Assembly (NCBI GenBank): GCA_030434245.1
Contig: JAUISX010000005.1
Coordinates: 186,001-250,000 of the forward strand
Reading direction: 5' to 3'
Origin: Porphyromonadaceae bacterium W3.11
GTDB taxonomy: Bacteria; Bacteroidota; Bacteroidia; Bacteroidales; Porphyromonadaceae
Length of the DNA stretch: 64,000 nucleotides
Part shown: piece after piece, positions 39,809 to 48,685 of the stretch
Layout: each line of letters opens with the position of its first letter
How positions within the stretch are numbered: the stretch's first letter is position 1
Notes under the pieces: generated by a model
Seen by the model: the letters and a program-made list of their open reading frames with translations, nothing else
The model's database searches: none
Told to the model about the DNA's origin: nothing
Made by a program: the position numbers and the translations under genes

Positions 39809-40885
39809 CTAATAGTGGAAATCCGGTTCGTACCTGTACTTCCTGCCGTTTTCCTGTACTATCATCCGCTTGCTCTTTAACACTGTGATGAGTTTGACCA
39901 GCTTGTTGTCGCTCAACGGAACGCCTACCAAGGCATACGATTCTTTCAGTGCTTTGCCCAGTTCCTTATACCCGTACTCGTCCTGCAACGAGAATGCGGC
40001 TTCCAGTGCTATCCGGTGCTGCTGCTCGGAAATGTCCTTGTAGGCATCAAACTTCCCGCCTTGGGGTCTGCCGGGTGTTTTGGCTTCTGTCTGGTAGTCC
40101 TCCATCAGTTCGGGCAATGCCCTTTCGTTTATGCGGAAGGCAAACGGCTCGAAGTCCATCGCACGGATGTGCATGGCGGAAACCTTGCTTATGTCCCCGT
40201 TGCTCTTGTCCTTTTCAACGAGCAGCACGGTTTCAGCCTTGTTGTTCAGCTCCGTGCCGATATGTCCCCTTGCGTTCTCATCCCCCTTGTTCTGATGGAG
40301 TATCGTGTGGATATGTATCTGCCTGTCGTCCGTCCATTGCATCAGCTTTGATATGATGCGTGTCGATTCACTGGGGCTGTTGATGTCATATACCATGTCA
40401 CGGATTCCGTCTATTATCACCAGACCAAGGTTCGGCGTATGGTAGATTGCCTGTTCGACAATCCTTATGCGCTGCTCCGGCGTGTATTTCCGCAAGGCAA
40501 GGAACTCAAGGTTTTCGTTGTCCCTGTCATCGGGCAGTCCTGCCATGCGCATGATGCGTTCCATCACATTCAGGCAGTGGTGGGGGCTTTGCTCCGTATC
40601 CACGTAAAGCACTTTCCGCTTGGCTTCGGGAAGTTCAGCCGCATACCTGAGCACCGTTCCGTTCTTCAATGCCGCAGCCACGATAGCCGACACATTGAAT
40701 GTCTTCTTGCTTTTGGCTTTGCCGATGGATGCGCTGAAATTTCCCAACGTGCCGATAACGGAACCTTTCACACTGAGGATTTCAGGGGCTTTTTCGTATT
40801 TTCCCGACAGGCTCAGGCGTGAGGCTTGCCAGAGGATTACCGCCTGTTCGTCCGATATTTCCCGGATGTCTTTCATATAGTCCAT
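39809..40885 (-). CDS. RepA/RecA-like AAA ATPase (replication helicase-like)
   Basis: 358 residues of the RecA-fold RepA/DnaB group found in small mobile elements. The P-loop reads SIGKAKSKKT (about 54-63), lacking the usual Gly before the Lys. YVDTEQS follows, then Walker B LGLVIIDGIRDMV and the sensor HTILHQNKGDENARGHIGTELNNKAE. The C-terminal 80 residues look like a winged-helix DNA-binding part. Its start is 14 bp from the stop of the small DNA-binding gene, so the two form an operon. Confidence 0.75.
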   Translation of the reverse strand: MDYMKDIREISDEQAVILWQASRLSLSGKYEKAPEILSVKGSVIGTLGNFSASIGKAKSKKTFNVSAIVAAALKNGTVLRYAAELPEAKRKVLYVDTEQSPHHCLNVMERIMRMAGLPDDRDNENLEFLALRKYTPEQRIRIVEQAIYHTPNLGLVIIDGIRDMVYDINSPSESTRIISKLMQWTDDRQIHIHTILHQNKGDENARGHIGTELNNKAETVLLVEKDKSNGDISKVSAMHIRAMDFEPFAFRINERALPELMEDYQTEAKTPGRPQGGKFDAYKDISEQQHRIALEAAFSLQDEYGYKELGKALKESYALVGVPLSDNKLVKLITVLKSKRMIVQENGRKYRYEPDFHY

Positions 40886-40899
40886 AGCGATTCCTCCCG

Positions 40900-41208
40900 T
40901 TACTTGCGTCCGCCTGTTTTCTTCCCTGCCAGCTCAAGGGCAAGTTCCGCGTCCACGATAATCTTGCGCCCTATCTGGGTGATGGCCTTGTCTATCTTTC
41001 CGCTTTTCTTTATACGGTTGGCGGTAGGCAGGCTGCACCCGAACAACTTGGCGATACCGAGTATTCCGTACACATACTTCCTGCCTGTGTCCGTTACGGG
41101 CTGCGGCTGCGCTTCCGGCTGACCGGATGCGTGCCTGCTTAACATGATGAACTCTTCGCCTGTCATCTGCCAGACGGGTTTGGATAATAATTCTTGGATA
41201 TTTGTCAT
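40900..41208 (-). CDS. DUF3853-like small DNA-binding protein
   Basis: 102 residues. The middle (GILGIAKLFGCSLPTANRIKKSG, about 48-70) is a MerR/excisionase-like helix-turn-helix, followed by AITQIGRKIIVDAELAL. Matches the DUF3853 type of Bacteroides mobile elements. Could act as excisionase or as regulator of the following replication genes. Confidence 0.75.
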   Translation of the reverse strand: MTNIQELLSKPVWQMTGEEFIMLSRHASGQPEAQPQPVTDTGRKYVYGILGIAKLFGCSLPTANRIKKSGKIDKAITQIGRKIIVDAELALELAGKKTGGRK

Positions 41209-41431
41209 AGTCCAATCTAATTAGTCGTTAAACAATCAGCCCTGCGCACTGGCTGTTATTTCTGTTCTCGAACGATGCAAAATTAGATATGGATACGGGT
41301 GGTAAGGATGGGGATGATATAATCCGAATGCCAATGTATCTTATTGAATATCAGAAAATAAAAATACCACTCAAAAATTAATTTGAGTGGTAAAAGTGGA
41401 ACTTTCGTAAAGAATCAGGATATATCACGGA

Positions 41432-42451
41432 TTATCTGAATATATGTTCCATTTCCTTGGCAAAATTCTGGTTGCTGTCACTGGGGAAATCAGAAACGGG
41501 CTCCTTGTACTTGGACTTGTAGTAGCTGTCATCAATATCCAGCAGTTTCAGTATCCCGGCTTTCCATTTGTCCTTGTCCTGTTTGGAGAGTTTTTCGCTC
41601 ATGAGGAATATCAGATAACATACACGTATCTTCTCTCTCGGTTTAATTCTCAACTTGCAGTTGCAGGGGTGCAAGTTCATATTGGCATAAAAATCCGGTG
41701 CGGAAATTTCATCGAACTGTTCTCCAACACATACCTCATGAATGAGCGAAAGCAATTTCATGCTGAAATACTCTTGTTGTTCATCCGCCGTTTCCTGCTG
41801 ACTGATTGGCTTGCTCGGCTCGTCCTGTCGTTTCCCGTCAGGAATGTATTTCTTCAATATATCCAGAAAAAGGCAACTTTGACGGTACATGTCCTCACAA
41901 CGGTTCTTCATATATTGGAATGCCTCTTTCCTTGCTGCCTTTTGCTGGTCATAGAGTTCATTCAGTTTGGCTCTTTCCTTGTCATATTCAGCCTTGCAGC
42001 GTTCATATTCTTTTTCAGCCTGTTTTTCCTCTTCGGCAGTATGTTCCCTGTAGCCAATGGAATCATACCTGTTGTTGGCTTCATTCAGCGGCTTGCTTAG
42101 GCTCCTTGTTACATCCTGTTGGGCTTCAATTTCAAGGGAATACCTTTCCATGTGTTGATAGCAAGCACGCTCTACGGCACTATCACTTATTGGGTGTGTT
42201 TCATAAGCCTGTATGCTCTTTTCTATTTCGGTTTTCAGGCTGTTGAGTATCAAGGTGTATTGTTCTTTTTGCCTGTCAAGCACCAGTTCAAGGATGGCGG
42301 CTTCAAAAGATTTTGTGTCACTATACTGCTGACAGAAATCCGAAATGAATTTCTGCCTGACAAAAGAGAAAGAATGATTGTCTATGTAATCTCTGTATAT
42401 TCTGTTGAGCTCTCCATATAGGGGAATCATCGTCTGTATCTTTCCTGCCAT
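41432..42451 (-). CDS. Hypothetical protein of the NBU2-like element
   Basis: Family not recognised. The 339 residues are mostly helical and highly charged, with a strong coiled coil at about 145-195 (EEEKQAEKEYERCKAEYDKE). A more globular C-terminal part contains CNCKLRIKPREKIRVC and DIDDSYYKSKYKEP. It lies 11 bp after the HEPN-like gene in the same direction. By position it may match the orf2/orf3 class needed for NBU excision, but that is only inference. Confidence 0.6.
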   Translation of the reverse strand: MAGKIQTMIPLYGELNRIYRDYIDNHSFSFVRQKFISDFCQQYSDTKSFEAAILELVLDRQKEQYTLILNSLKTEIEKSIQAYETHPISDSAVERACYQHMERYSLEIEAQQDVTRSLSKPLNEANNRYDSIGYREHTAEEEKQAEKEYERCKAEYDKERAKLNELYDQQKAARKEAFQYMKNRCEDMYRQSCLFLDILKKYIPDGKRQDEPSKPISQQETADEQQEYFSMKLLSLIHEVCVGEQFDEISAPDFYANMNLHPCNCKLRIKPREKIRVCYLIFLMSEKLSKQDKDKWKAGILKLLDIDDSYYKSKYKEPVSDFPSDSNQNFAKEMEHIFR

Positions 42452-42461
42452 ATGATTTAAT

Positions 42462-42887
42462 TTAATACCCTCTGAACTTATGTAGTTCAGTACTTAATTC
42501 TTCGTTATTTTTAATGAACTCTAACAGAATTTCTTTAGTTATTACATATTGATTGTTTTTCTTATCTTTAGTTGCAAGTTTTTGTTCATCATCCTTATCT
42601 GTTATTTGGAAACTATGTATTATCCTATTTCTTTGAGTTACCAGTTGGTTAAATAAAGTCGCAATCTTAGAACCGGCTTTATTTGTTATTGTATCTGAAA
42701 TAGGCTTCGATAGATTTCCTGATGTTCTGTCCATTAAATCATACCAATTATAATTAGCTCCGTCATCCTCTCTTAGGATATTCTCTATGATAAATGCATT
42801 ATTGGAATTAAAAACACATAATGCACTGCCTAATAACTCCCTATATTCTTTGGATGGCAGGGATTGTCTTGTATAATCTTCGTACAT
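42462..42887 (-). CDS. Small HEPN-like protein
   Basis: 141 residues, all-helical by eye. QRNRIIHSFQ contains R86-N87-R88-I89-I90-H91, the Rx4H signature of HEPN proteins (RNases in toxin-antitoxin, Abi and CRISPR systems). No cognate antitoxin is obvious; the flanking gene at 41432-42451 is the only candidate. It sits 11 bp downstream of the integrase gene. It could also be a non-catalytic HEPN scaffold. Confidence 0.6.
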   Translation of the reverse strand: MYEDYTRQSLPSKEYRELLGSALCVFNSNNAFIIENILREDDGANYNWYDLMDRTSGNLSKPISDTITNKAGSKIATLFNQLVTQRNRIIHSFQITDKDDEQKLATKDKKNNQYVITKEILLEFIKNNEELSTELHKFRGY

Positions 42888-42898
42888 AAGTAATATAT

Positions 42899-44182
42899 TT
42901 AGAGTTGGTTAAACTTGTTCATCGCATTAGCTTTAATATCATCAGCTATGTCAATGTAAGGTTTCATGGCTTTATAATCACTATGTCCCGTCCATTTCAT
43001 GACTACCTGAGCCGGAATTCCGAGAGCCAAGGCATTACAGATGAAAGTCCTTCTTCCGGCGTGAGTACTTAACAGTGCGTATTTGGGTGCCACTTCATCT
43101 ATACGCTCATTTCCTTTATAATATGTTTCCCTTACAGGCTCGTTGATTTCGGCAAGCTCGCCCAACTCTTTTAGATAATCATTCATTTTCTGATTGCTGA
43201 TGACTGGCAATGCCATGTTGTTCTCAAAGTGAATGTCCTTGTATTTTTCAAGTATGGCTTTGCTGTATTTATTTAGTTCAATGTTCAGGCTGTCTGCCGT
43301 TTTGACGGTAGTAACTTCTATGTGGTCGGATTTAACATCACTTCGCTTCAAGTTACGAACATCTGAATACCTTAGACTTGTGAAACAACAGAACAGGAAA
43401 ACATCTCTGACACGTTCCAGATATTGTTTGTCTTTGGGTATCTGATAGTCTTTCAGTCTATTCAATTCGTCCCATGTCAGAAAGATTATCTTCTTTGAGG
43501 TGGTTTTCAATTTCGGCTTGAATGTATCGAATGCAATGTTTTGATTATATCCTTTCTTGAAACTCCATCGCAGGAACCATTTGAGGAATCCCATCTGTTT
43601 ACCGATGGTACTGTTTCTCATGTCTTTCTTGTCACGCAAGAAGTTTACATACTCGTTTAGTCCGAACTCATCGAAATACTCAAAAGTCACATCTTCTTTG
43701 AACTCTTTCAGGTGATTTTTTACGGCTGAAAATTTTTCGTATGTGGATTCTGTCCAGTTGTTCTGATTACCACATTCCTTAACAAACTCATCAAATATCT
43801 CCCAAAAACTTATTTTAGTATCTTCCTGTTGCTCCTCGCTGCCATTTTTCATTCGCAGATTGAATGCTTCTTTCAACTGTTGGGTGGTCGGCATGGTTTC
43901 CTGTACCTCAAATTCTTTGAACACGTTTTGAATTTCGGCATAGTATCTTAGTAAATCCGCATTGATTTCGGATGCGCTTTGCTTCAATTTATTGGTACAT
44001 CCGTTTTTTACACGCTGCTTGTCCGCATCCCACTTGGCTGCATCAATGCGGTAGCCTGTTGTAAACTCGATGCGGTGGCTTGCGTATATAACACGCATAC
44101 GGATGGGTACGTTATCCACGATTGGAACGCCATTCTTTTTGCGGCTTTCAGGTGCAAAAATGATGTTTCGTTTGATGTTCAT
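42899..44182 (-). CDS. Tyrosine recombinase/integrase, IntN2-like
   Basis: Catalyses integration and excision at the tRNA-Ser 3' end. I choose the Met at 44182 (MNIKRNIIFAPESRKK; 427 residues); the frame is open 19 codons further upstream but that part overlaps ACACCC repeats. Catalytic residues are R271 (SLRYSDVRNL), H374 and R377 (STHAGRRTF), H400 (WTGHSDYK) and Y409 (KPYID). A SAM-like core-binding domain spans about 125-220. It abuts attR. Confidence 0.93.
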   Translation of the reverse strand: MNIKRNIIFAPESRKKNGVPIVDNVPIRMRVIYASHRIEFTTGYRIDAAKWDADKQRVKNGCTNKLKQSASEINADLLRYYAEIQNVFKEFEVQETMPTTQQLKEAFNLRMKNGSEEQQEDTKISFWEIFDEFVKECGNQNNWTESTYEKFSAVKNHLKEFKEDVTFEYFDEFGLNEYVNFLRDKKDMRNSTIGKQMGFLKWFLRWSFKKGYNQNIAFDTFKPKLKTTSKKIIFLTWDELNRLKDYQIPKDKQYLERVRDVFLFCCFTSLRYSDVRNLKRSDVKSDHIEVTTVKTADSLNIELNKYSKAILEKYKDIHFENNMALPVISNQKMNDYLKELGELAEINEPVRETYYKGNERIDEVAPKYALLSTHAGRRTFICNALALGIPAQVVMKWTGHSDYKAMKPYIDIADDIKANAMNKFNQL

Positions 44183-44341
44183 GACTGGGTGTATTTGAAA
44201 TTCTGCACCCAAATATACACCCAAAAATTGAAATAGCAAGCGATATCCAATAATATTTAGATTTAATTATGATTGTAATAAGCTGGTTATTAATAGACAT
44301 TTGCGATTATGTGATATTTTGAGATAGCACAGGTTCGAGAG

Positions 44342-44354
44342 CCTCCCTCTCCGC
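44342..44354 (+). other. attR of the NBU2-like element
   Basis: CCTCCCTCTCCGC, identical to attL, preceded by GGTTCGAGAG, a vestige of the tRNA-Ser T arm. The original tRNA terminator follows 47 bp later. Confidence 0.85.
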
Positions 44355-44400
44355 TTAAGGTCTTTCCTTAGGGTAATAAAGTAAAGATCTCTTAAGTATA

Positions 44401-44442
44401 GCGAGAGTCATAACTCAGTAGAGTTGTGACTCTCGCTTTTTT
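44401..44442 (+). terminator. Terminator formerly serving tRNA-Ser
   Basis: Arms GCGAGAGTCA-AACTC / GAGTT-TGACTCTCGC with a 4-nt loop, followed by six T residues. Now separated from its tRNA by the 9.4-kb element. Confidence 0.9.
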
Positions 44443-44487
44443 ATGTTATTTAGAATCTACATGTAAATAGCTATCATTGTTTACAGG

Positions 44488-44510
44488 TGTACACATTTTT
44501 TGGGGCGGAC
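44488..44510. repeat. Solo IS256-family end
   Basis: TGTACACATTTTTTGGGGCG resembles the transposase-side end of the 1437-bp element (TACACACTTTTTGGGGAC). It lies in the same orientation as the end at 45060-45086, so it belongs to a separate, lost copy. Confidence 0.5.
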
Positions 44511-44519
44511 ACGACCCCC

Positions 44520-45010
44520 TCTCTTACCTATTGGAGGGGAATGTAGTATTGATGACATGTACCTCTAAAGTTCTCGGAAGATGACGTTTTTTACGTCACG
44601 CTTCTACTGCTTTTTGTGTCGATGAAAAGAGACGTTTGTTTAGGCTTGTGCTATACCTTTTTTTCTACAACCGCTCAAATACTCCAGAGATATCCGCCAT
44701 TGTGTTACCGCAACTATATATAACCTACTAGTTCTCCCATCTCTTTCTCTTGGTCTTTGAGAACGCCTAAAATCAAGGAAATAAAGCTCTGCTGCCAAGT
44801 CTGGGGAACTCGTAATTGTAGCATATTGTATCTCGCAAAGATGCGAAGGAGGCAGTAACTATTGCTCACATCGTTACTGCCTTTTTTGTAAAGCTCACGC
44901 TCGACCGCTATAGCTATCTCTATGATCTGCTCAATTAATTGAGTCACTTTTTGGGGTTTGCTCATCACGTTTTATAGAATTTCCTTAATTTGCACTTGTG
45001 TAAGTTTTAT
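44520..45010 (-). pseudogene. IS256-family transposase, decayed N-terminal half
   Basis: Aligns with residues 1 to about 165 of the intact transposase. The start codon has become ATA (45008-45010), codon 12 is a stop (ILSNVM became IL, stop, NVM), and further stops and indels follow. A readable piece is LRVPQTWQQSFISLILGVLK. The catalytic part is gone. The matching IS end is at 45060-45086 (TTACACACTTTTGGGGATCA). Confidence 0.85.
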
Positions 45011-45199
45011 GGTCTTGTTTATCTTTTGTGTTTTGACTTTTTAAAGATAACATTCCAGAGACTTACACACTTTTGGGGATCAGTATATGAGAAGAAACGA
45101 TAACTCATCTTTTATTAATGAGCTGGAGGCCGAGCTTTAATATTCTATTTTTATCTATCGTAATAGATGGGAGATAGGGCTTTTTTTTAACAGTTAAAG

Positions 45200-45469
45200 C
45201 AAAGTTTTTTTTTGAAATATTTTTATGAAGGTTGTGTCAATGCCATCAAGATCCAAATCTGGATAACCCTGATAGCGAATTTGCTTTTGATGGTAATGAA
45301 AAAGGGGTTAACGCGATCTTGGAGCTTCTCTGGACTGGCAACTATTGTTAGAATAGCGCTGATGTACTACGTGGACTTCTATAGCCTTTTTAATCACCCA
45401 GAAAAAGACTGGGAAGCATACTTAAATGAAGGCTCTGAAGAGCCAACATTGCTCTCTCTTTTTGATTAG
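45200..45469 (+). pseudogene. IS4-family transposase, C-terminal fragment
   Basis: About 85 residues beginning LKYFYEGCVNAIKIQIWITL and continuing LIANLLLMVMKKGLTRSW, the tail of IS4-type transposases seen in Bacteroidales. There is no ATG for this frame and all catalytic residues are missing. The upstream part was probably lost when the neighbouring IS256-family copy inserted or decayed. Confidence 0.75.
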
Positions 45470-45487
45470 GGGGGATTGGATTTAAAA

Positions 45488-45537
45488 AATGAGAGTCTCA
45501 ACCGCATGAAATATGTGATTGAGAATCTCATTTTTTT
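45488..45537. terminator. Bidirectional terminator between the IS4 remnant and the GmrSD-like gene
   Basis: Arms AATGAGAGTCTCAA and TTGAGAATCTCATT with T runs on both strands. It can end transcription of the GmrSD-like gene on the minus strand. Confidence 0.85.
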
Positions 45538-45601
45538 AGGTTTTATCGGACACCAGTAATTTTAAATTATGTTATGCATAGGTATTTTTACTTCGCATCT
45601 C

Positions 45602-47329
45602 TTATGCTTTCCATATTTCTTTAGCTTTATTCAATAAGAATTTAGCTCTATTTTCTATTGTACTTTCGTTCCATTCATTCAATTCAAGATATGGTGCAAG
45701 TGTTTCAATTCCGCTCGAAAAGCGATTTAATCCCTGTTTGTTTCCGCTTCCTTTTTTCTTGGTTGGCCAATTGGCATCCCTGATCGATGTATTTGATGAT
45801 TGTGTTATTATTGCTAAGTTGCCTAATGTTTTTAATTTGAAATTTCTGTTCTCTTTGGCTTCTTTGGTTGGAACATTGGGCCATTTGTTTTCCCACTTTT
45901 TAGGCATTAAATGCTCCAGACTATACTTATTGATTCCTAAAAGTTGTGTTGACTGTTTATCTCTGTCTCTGATTTTAGATTCAATAAGATATATTATTCC
46001 TGATGCTTGTTTGTTAATAAGCACAGAATTATGAAACCCTTGTTTTAGTTCCGTATCACTTGGTAAATAGTTTACTTTATCATTTCTTGTTTCAAGAAAT
46101 TGAATAAACTGCTCCTTTGATAGGATTTTATTTGAGATAAGTCTGTCGGTGAATAGTTGATTGTAATTTTTTGTTGTTGCCTTAACAACCATTCTTCGCA
46201 TAACATAACTTTCAATAAATGCAAATAATTCATTTTGTTGATTTCTGTCATCTACATTTTTGAGAATGTAAAGTGTATATGGAATTAGAGTAGAAGTCTC
46301 AAGTCCAAAAATTATTGCATTTATTCGTTCGATTCCACTATTATTAGTAAGTTCATTGTATATAATATCATAGTCAAAATTGTTTTTGAACAAAATCGCG
46401 TATTCTCTAATTTCATCAAGGATTTCGGTTTTATTTAGTTGATAATCTCTTATAAAACGTTTATACGATTCAAAGAGGTTTTCAACTTTTGAGAACTCAA
46501 TTTTGTCGTCATTTTTTACTTTTAATTCTGATTCCTGAATTTTAATTTGGAGATATGAATAGAAGAAAAGGTCTATAAATGTTCTTTTTGAACGACCCGT
46601 CGTGATTTCTCTGTCCCAATAAATTTTTGTTTCATCATCTTTTTCAAATATTATTCTCCAATATTTCTCATAATTATCAATTTCGTCGCGGTTGAAGAAA
46701 TAATTTTTGAGCAATTCAGCCGTAGTCAGACGAACTCCAAGAGAGTTTATTGTATCAAATATTTGTTGTTCATCTTCTTCATACCCTAGGTCAATTCCAA
46801 CAAATAAAATATTGTCTAAAATATTGAAGAAGTCTAATGAATAAGATAAGTCTTCTTCAGTTATATTTTCTTTAAAATAATTATATGCAGAGAGAATATT
46901 GTCGTTTTCTGAAATATCTTCAAAAATTTGGAGTGATTCAAGATTTACAACTTTATTAAAGGAATCTTGATCGTTATGGTTGTGAAGCAAAATGATTGAT
47001 TTATCTCTTTGCTTTTTAAAAGTTTCCGTAAAATCAGAGTCGGAATTGTTTTTTAGGCACAATACTTTTAAAAATATGTTTAATGTTGTAAGCCTTTGTT
47101 GACCGTCAATTACAGTCAATATAGAATCTTTGTTTGAAGCAGTTTCTTGTTGTTTAAGAATAACTGAGCCTAAAAAGTATGGTTTTTTGGTTATTGAAAC
47201 CATACGCATATCTTCTAAAAATCGTTGCCATTGCTCTGTATTCCAAACGTAAGCTCTTTGGAAAAATGGAATCTCTAAATTTCGACCTCTATTGAATATA
47301 TCTCTAATTGTTCGTTTACCTGCTTCCAT
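45602..47329 (-). CDS. GmrSD-type DUF262/DUF1524 protein, putative type IV restriction enzyme
   Basis: Single-chain GmrSD homologue; characterised relatives cleave glucosylated or otherwise modified phage DNA. I choose the Met at 47329 (MEAGKRTIRDIFNRG; 575 residues); the frame is open 25 codons further but is low-complexity there. DUF262 (about 5-230) holds FFQRAYVW and the nucleotide-binding DGQQR motif (75-79). DUF1524 (about 430-560) holds SLEHLMPKKW with H473 and TLGNLAIITQSSN, the His-Me/HNH nuclease core. AT-rich gene in an IS-littered zone. Confidence 0.85.
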   Translation of the reverse strand: MEAGKRTIRDIFNRGRNLEIPFFQRAYVWNTEQWQRFLEDMRMVSITKKPYFLGSVILKQQETASNKDSILTVIDGQQRLTTLNIFLKVLCLKNNSDSDFTETFKKQRDKSIILLHNHNDQDSFNKVVNLESLQIFEDISENDNILSAYNYFKENITEEDLSYSLDFFNILDNILFVGIDLGYEEDEQQIFDTINSLGVRLTTAELLKNYFFNRDEIDNYEKYWRIIFEKDDETKIYWDREITTGRSKRTFIDLFFYSYLQIKIQESELKVKNDDKIEFSKVENLFESYKRFIRDYQLNKTEILDEIREYAILFKNNFDYDIIYNELTNNSGIERINAIIFGLETSTLIPYTLYILKNVDDRNQQNELFAFIESYVMRRMVVKATTKNYNQLFTDRLISNKILSKEQFIQFLETRNDKVNYLPSDTELKQGFHNSVLINKQASGIIYLIESKIRDRDKQSTQLLGINKYSLEHLMPKKWENKWPNVPTKEAKENRNFKLKTLGNLAIITQSSNTSIRDANWPTKKKGSGNKQGLNRFSSGIETLAPYLELNEWNESTIENRAKFLLNKAKEIWKA

Positions 47330-48282
47330 ATTTTTATTGTATTTTTTATTGTATCCTTTTATTATAGTCTTGTTTGTCTTTGAATTTATATATGTATATA
47401 TCAACAGGAAATATCCTATTGTGGTATATATTTTAAATTGTTAGCTAATGTACAATTGCAAATATAACTTATTTTTTATTAATTTTCTTGTAATATTAAC
47501 TGTTAATCATTAAAAGTAATATTTTTGTTTGTGCGATATTGCTAAGAATAATTAAGGAGATATAAATTACGAGTTTTCCGTGTTTGCTGAGTGAAAGTAT
47601 AATTAATAGTAATAACTTAAAATGTTAAAAAACTATAAAACCATTTGAGCTGAAAATAGTATTTATTTGCTTTGAATTTTACTTTATTATTTAGTAAAAT
47701 GTATTGAACTATGATGATAGTGGATGATTTTTTTTCGCCATCTACCAACTTAATACTTTGTACAGAGTTCCTCTTCTTTTGTTATTGCTAAATATAACGG
47801 GAGATATTATAGATTTGAAACATTTCGCCATCATTTATTTATTACTTTTGAGGGAGTATTTATGCTGGATACATGTGATACATACGGCTTAATACATTAG
47901 CTTTAAAAAAGTGAGTGTAATGATTTCGTTTGGACGGAGGAGATGTGAAAAAAGCATACACCTTTTTTCTAGCATAATACATTCGAAATAAAATATATTC
48001 TTATGGTGTTCAAGGTTAAAAAAGTTTCGTTGTTGACTTTATTAATTACCATGTGACTCTAATTGCTATTATTAGTATGGACCTTTTTTTATGATAAGAA
48101 TTTTTTTGTGTTTAGAATTGAGATATTTAAAATGATAATTTAGATCCGGATTAAGAAGCCTTAAATGCCATTGTTTTTCAGAGTTTCATCTATGATGGCT
48201 ACTATTTTATTCTGGCCTAAATAAATAATGAAAAAAATATCTAGTTTTATTATGAATATTGTTAGAAAACTATTATCTTTGT
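47330..48282. other. AT-rich gene-free region
   Basis: About 950 bp with no ORF of interest and no recognised RNA family. TATCTTTG at 48274-48281 fits the -7 element of a promoter immediately before the cobalamin riboswitch, but no -33 TTTG is at the normal spacing. The sequence TTCGCCATC occurs twice (47738 and 47824). It may be decayed accessory DNA. Confidence 0.4.
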
Positions 48283-48455
48283 CGCGATGGTGCTGTTATG
48301 GGCATTCGTTCCATAATGGAAAAGGGAAACAGGTGCGATTCCTGTACAGTCCCGCTGCTGTGAGCTCCATGAACTGCTTAGATTTTTAACCACTGTAGAA
48401 TTATTCTATGGGAAGGTTCTAAGTTAGGGAGTAAGTCAGAAAACCTGCCGTCGCG
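48283..48455 (+). promoter_or_regulatory. Cobalamin (B12) riboswitch
   Basis: The conserved core is present: GGGAAACAGGTGCGATTCC, then CAGTCCCGCTGCTGTGA, and GTCAGAAAACCTGCC near the 3' end. The closing stem P1 pairs CGCGATGG (48283-48290) with CCGTCGCG (48448-48455), with one G-U pair. No B12-related gene lies downstream on this strand; the first gene is glutamate dehydrogenase, 430 bp on and beyond a terminator. Confidence 0.93.
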
Positions 48456-48685
48456 TGCATTATGTATCTCTCTCGAGGGTTGGAGAGGTGCCACATTTGG
48501 ACTTAGTCAAGTCGATAAATTCCCTTTCTTTTAATTCGCAATTAAGGGCTAAGTATTCAAGGTGGTGTAATGATATTTCAAAAAGATGTGCGTTTAGCTG
48601 TGAAGCTGTCCGTAGTCGTATGCACTGCACAATTGAGATGCTTAAACAAAGTATCACTGCCATGGTATTTTGTTTTCCCACTCAT
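48456..48685 (+). ncRNA. Riboswitch-controlled transcript without a recognisable gene
   Basis: About 230 nt between the riboswitch and the terminator. A hairpin CTCTC ... GAGAG (48472-48487) lies just after the aptamer. Short open frames start at 48455 and 48570, but neither encodes a recognisable protein; MIFQKDVRLAVKLSVVVCTA from 48570 could be the leftover of a signal peptide. It is either a B12-regulated small RNA or the scar of a deleted receptor gene. Confidence 0.35.

Larger units (their letters stand above)
34910..44354. mobile_element. NBU2-like integrative mobilizable element (about 9.4 kb)
   Basis: Bounded by the 13-bp direct repeat CCTCCCTCTCCGC. One copy is the 3' end of tRNA-Ser; the other lies next to the integrase gene. 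Cargo (mef/lnu), relaxase, primase, helicase-like ATPase and integrase match the gene content I know for Bacteroides NBU2, which also integrates in tRNA-Ser genes. It has no conjugation apparatus of its own, so transfer would need a helper such as a CTnDOT-type element. The relaxase-to-ATPase block is clearly richer in GC than the flanks. Confidence 0.9.
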
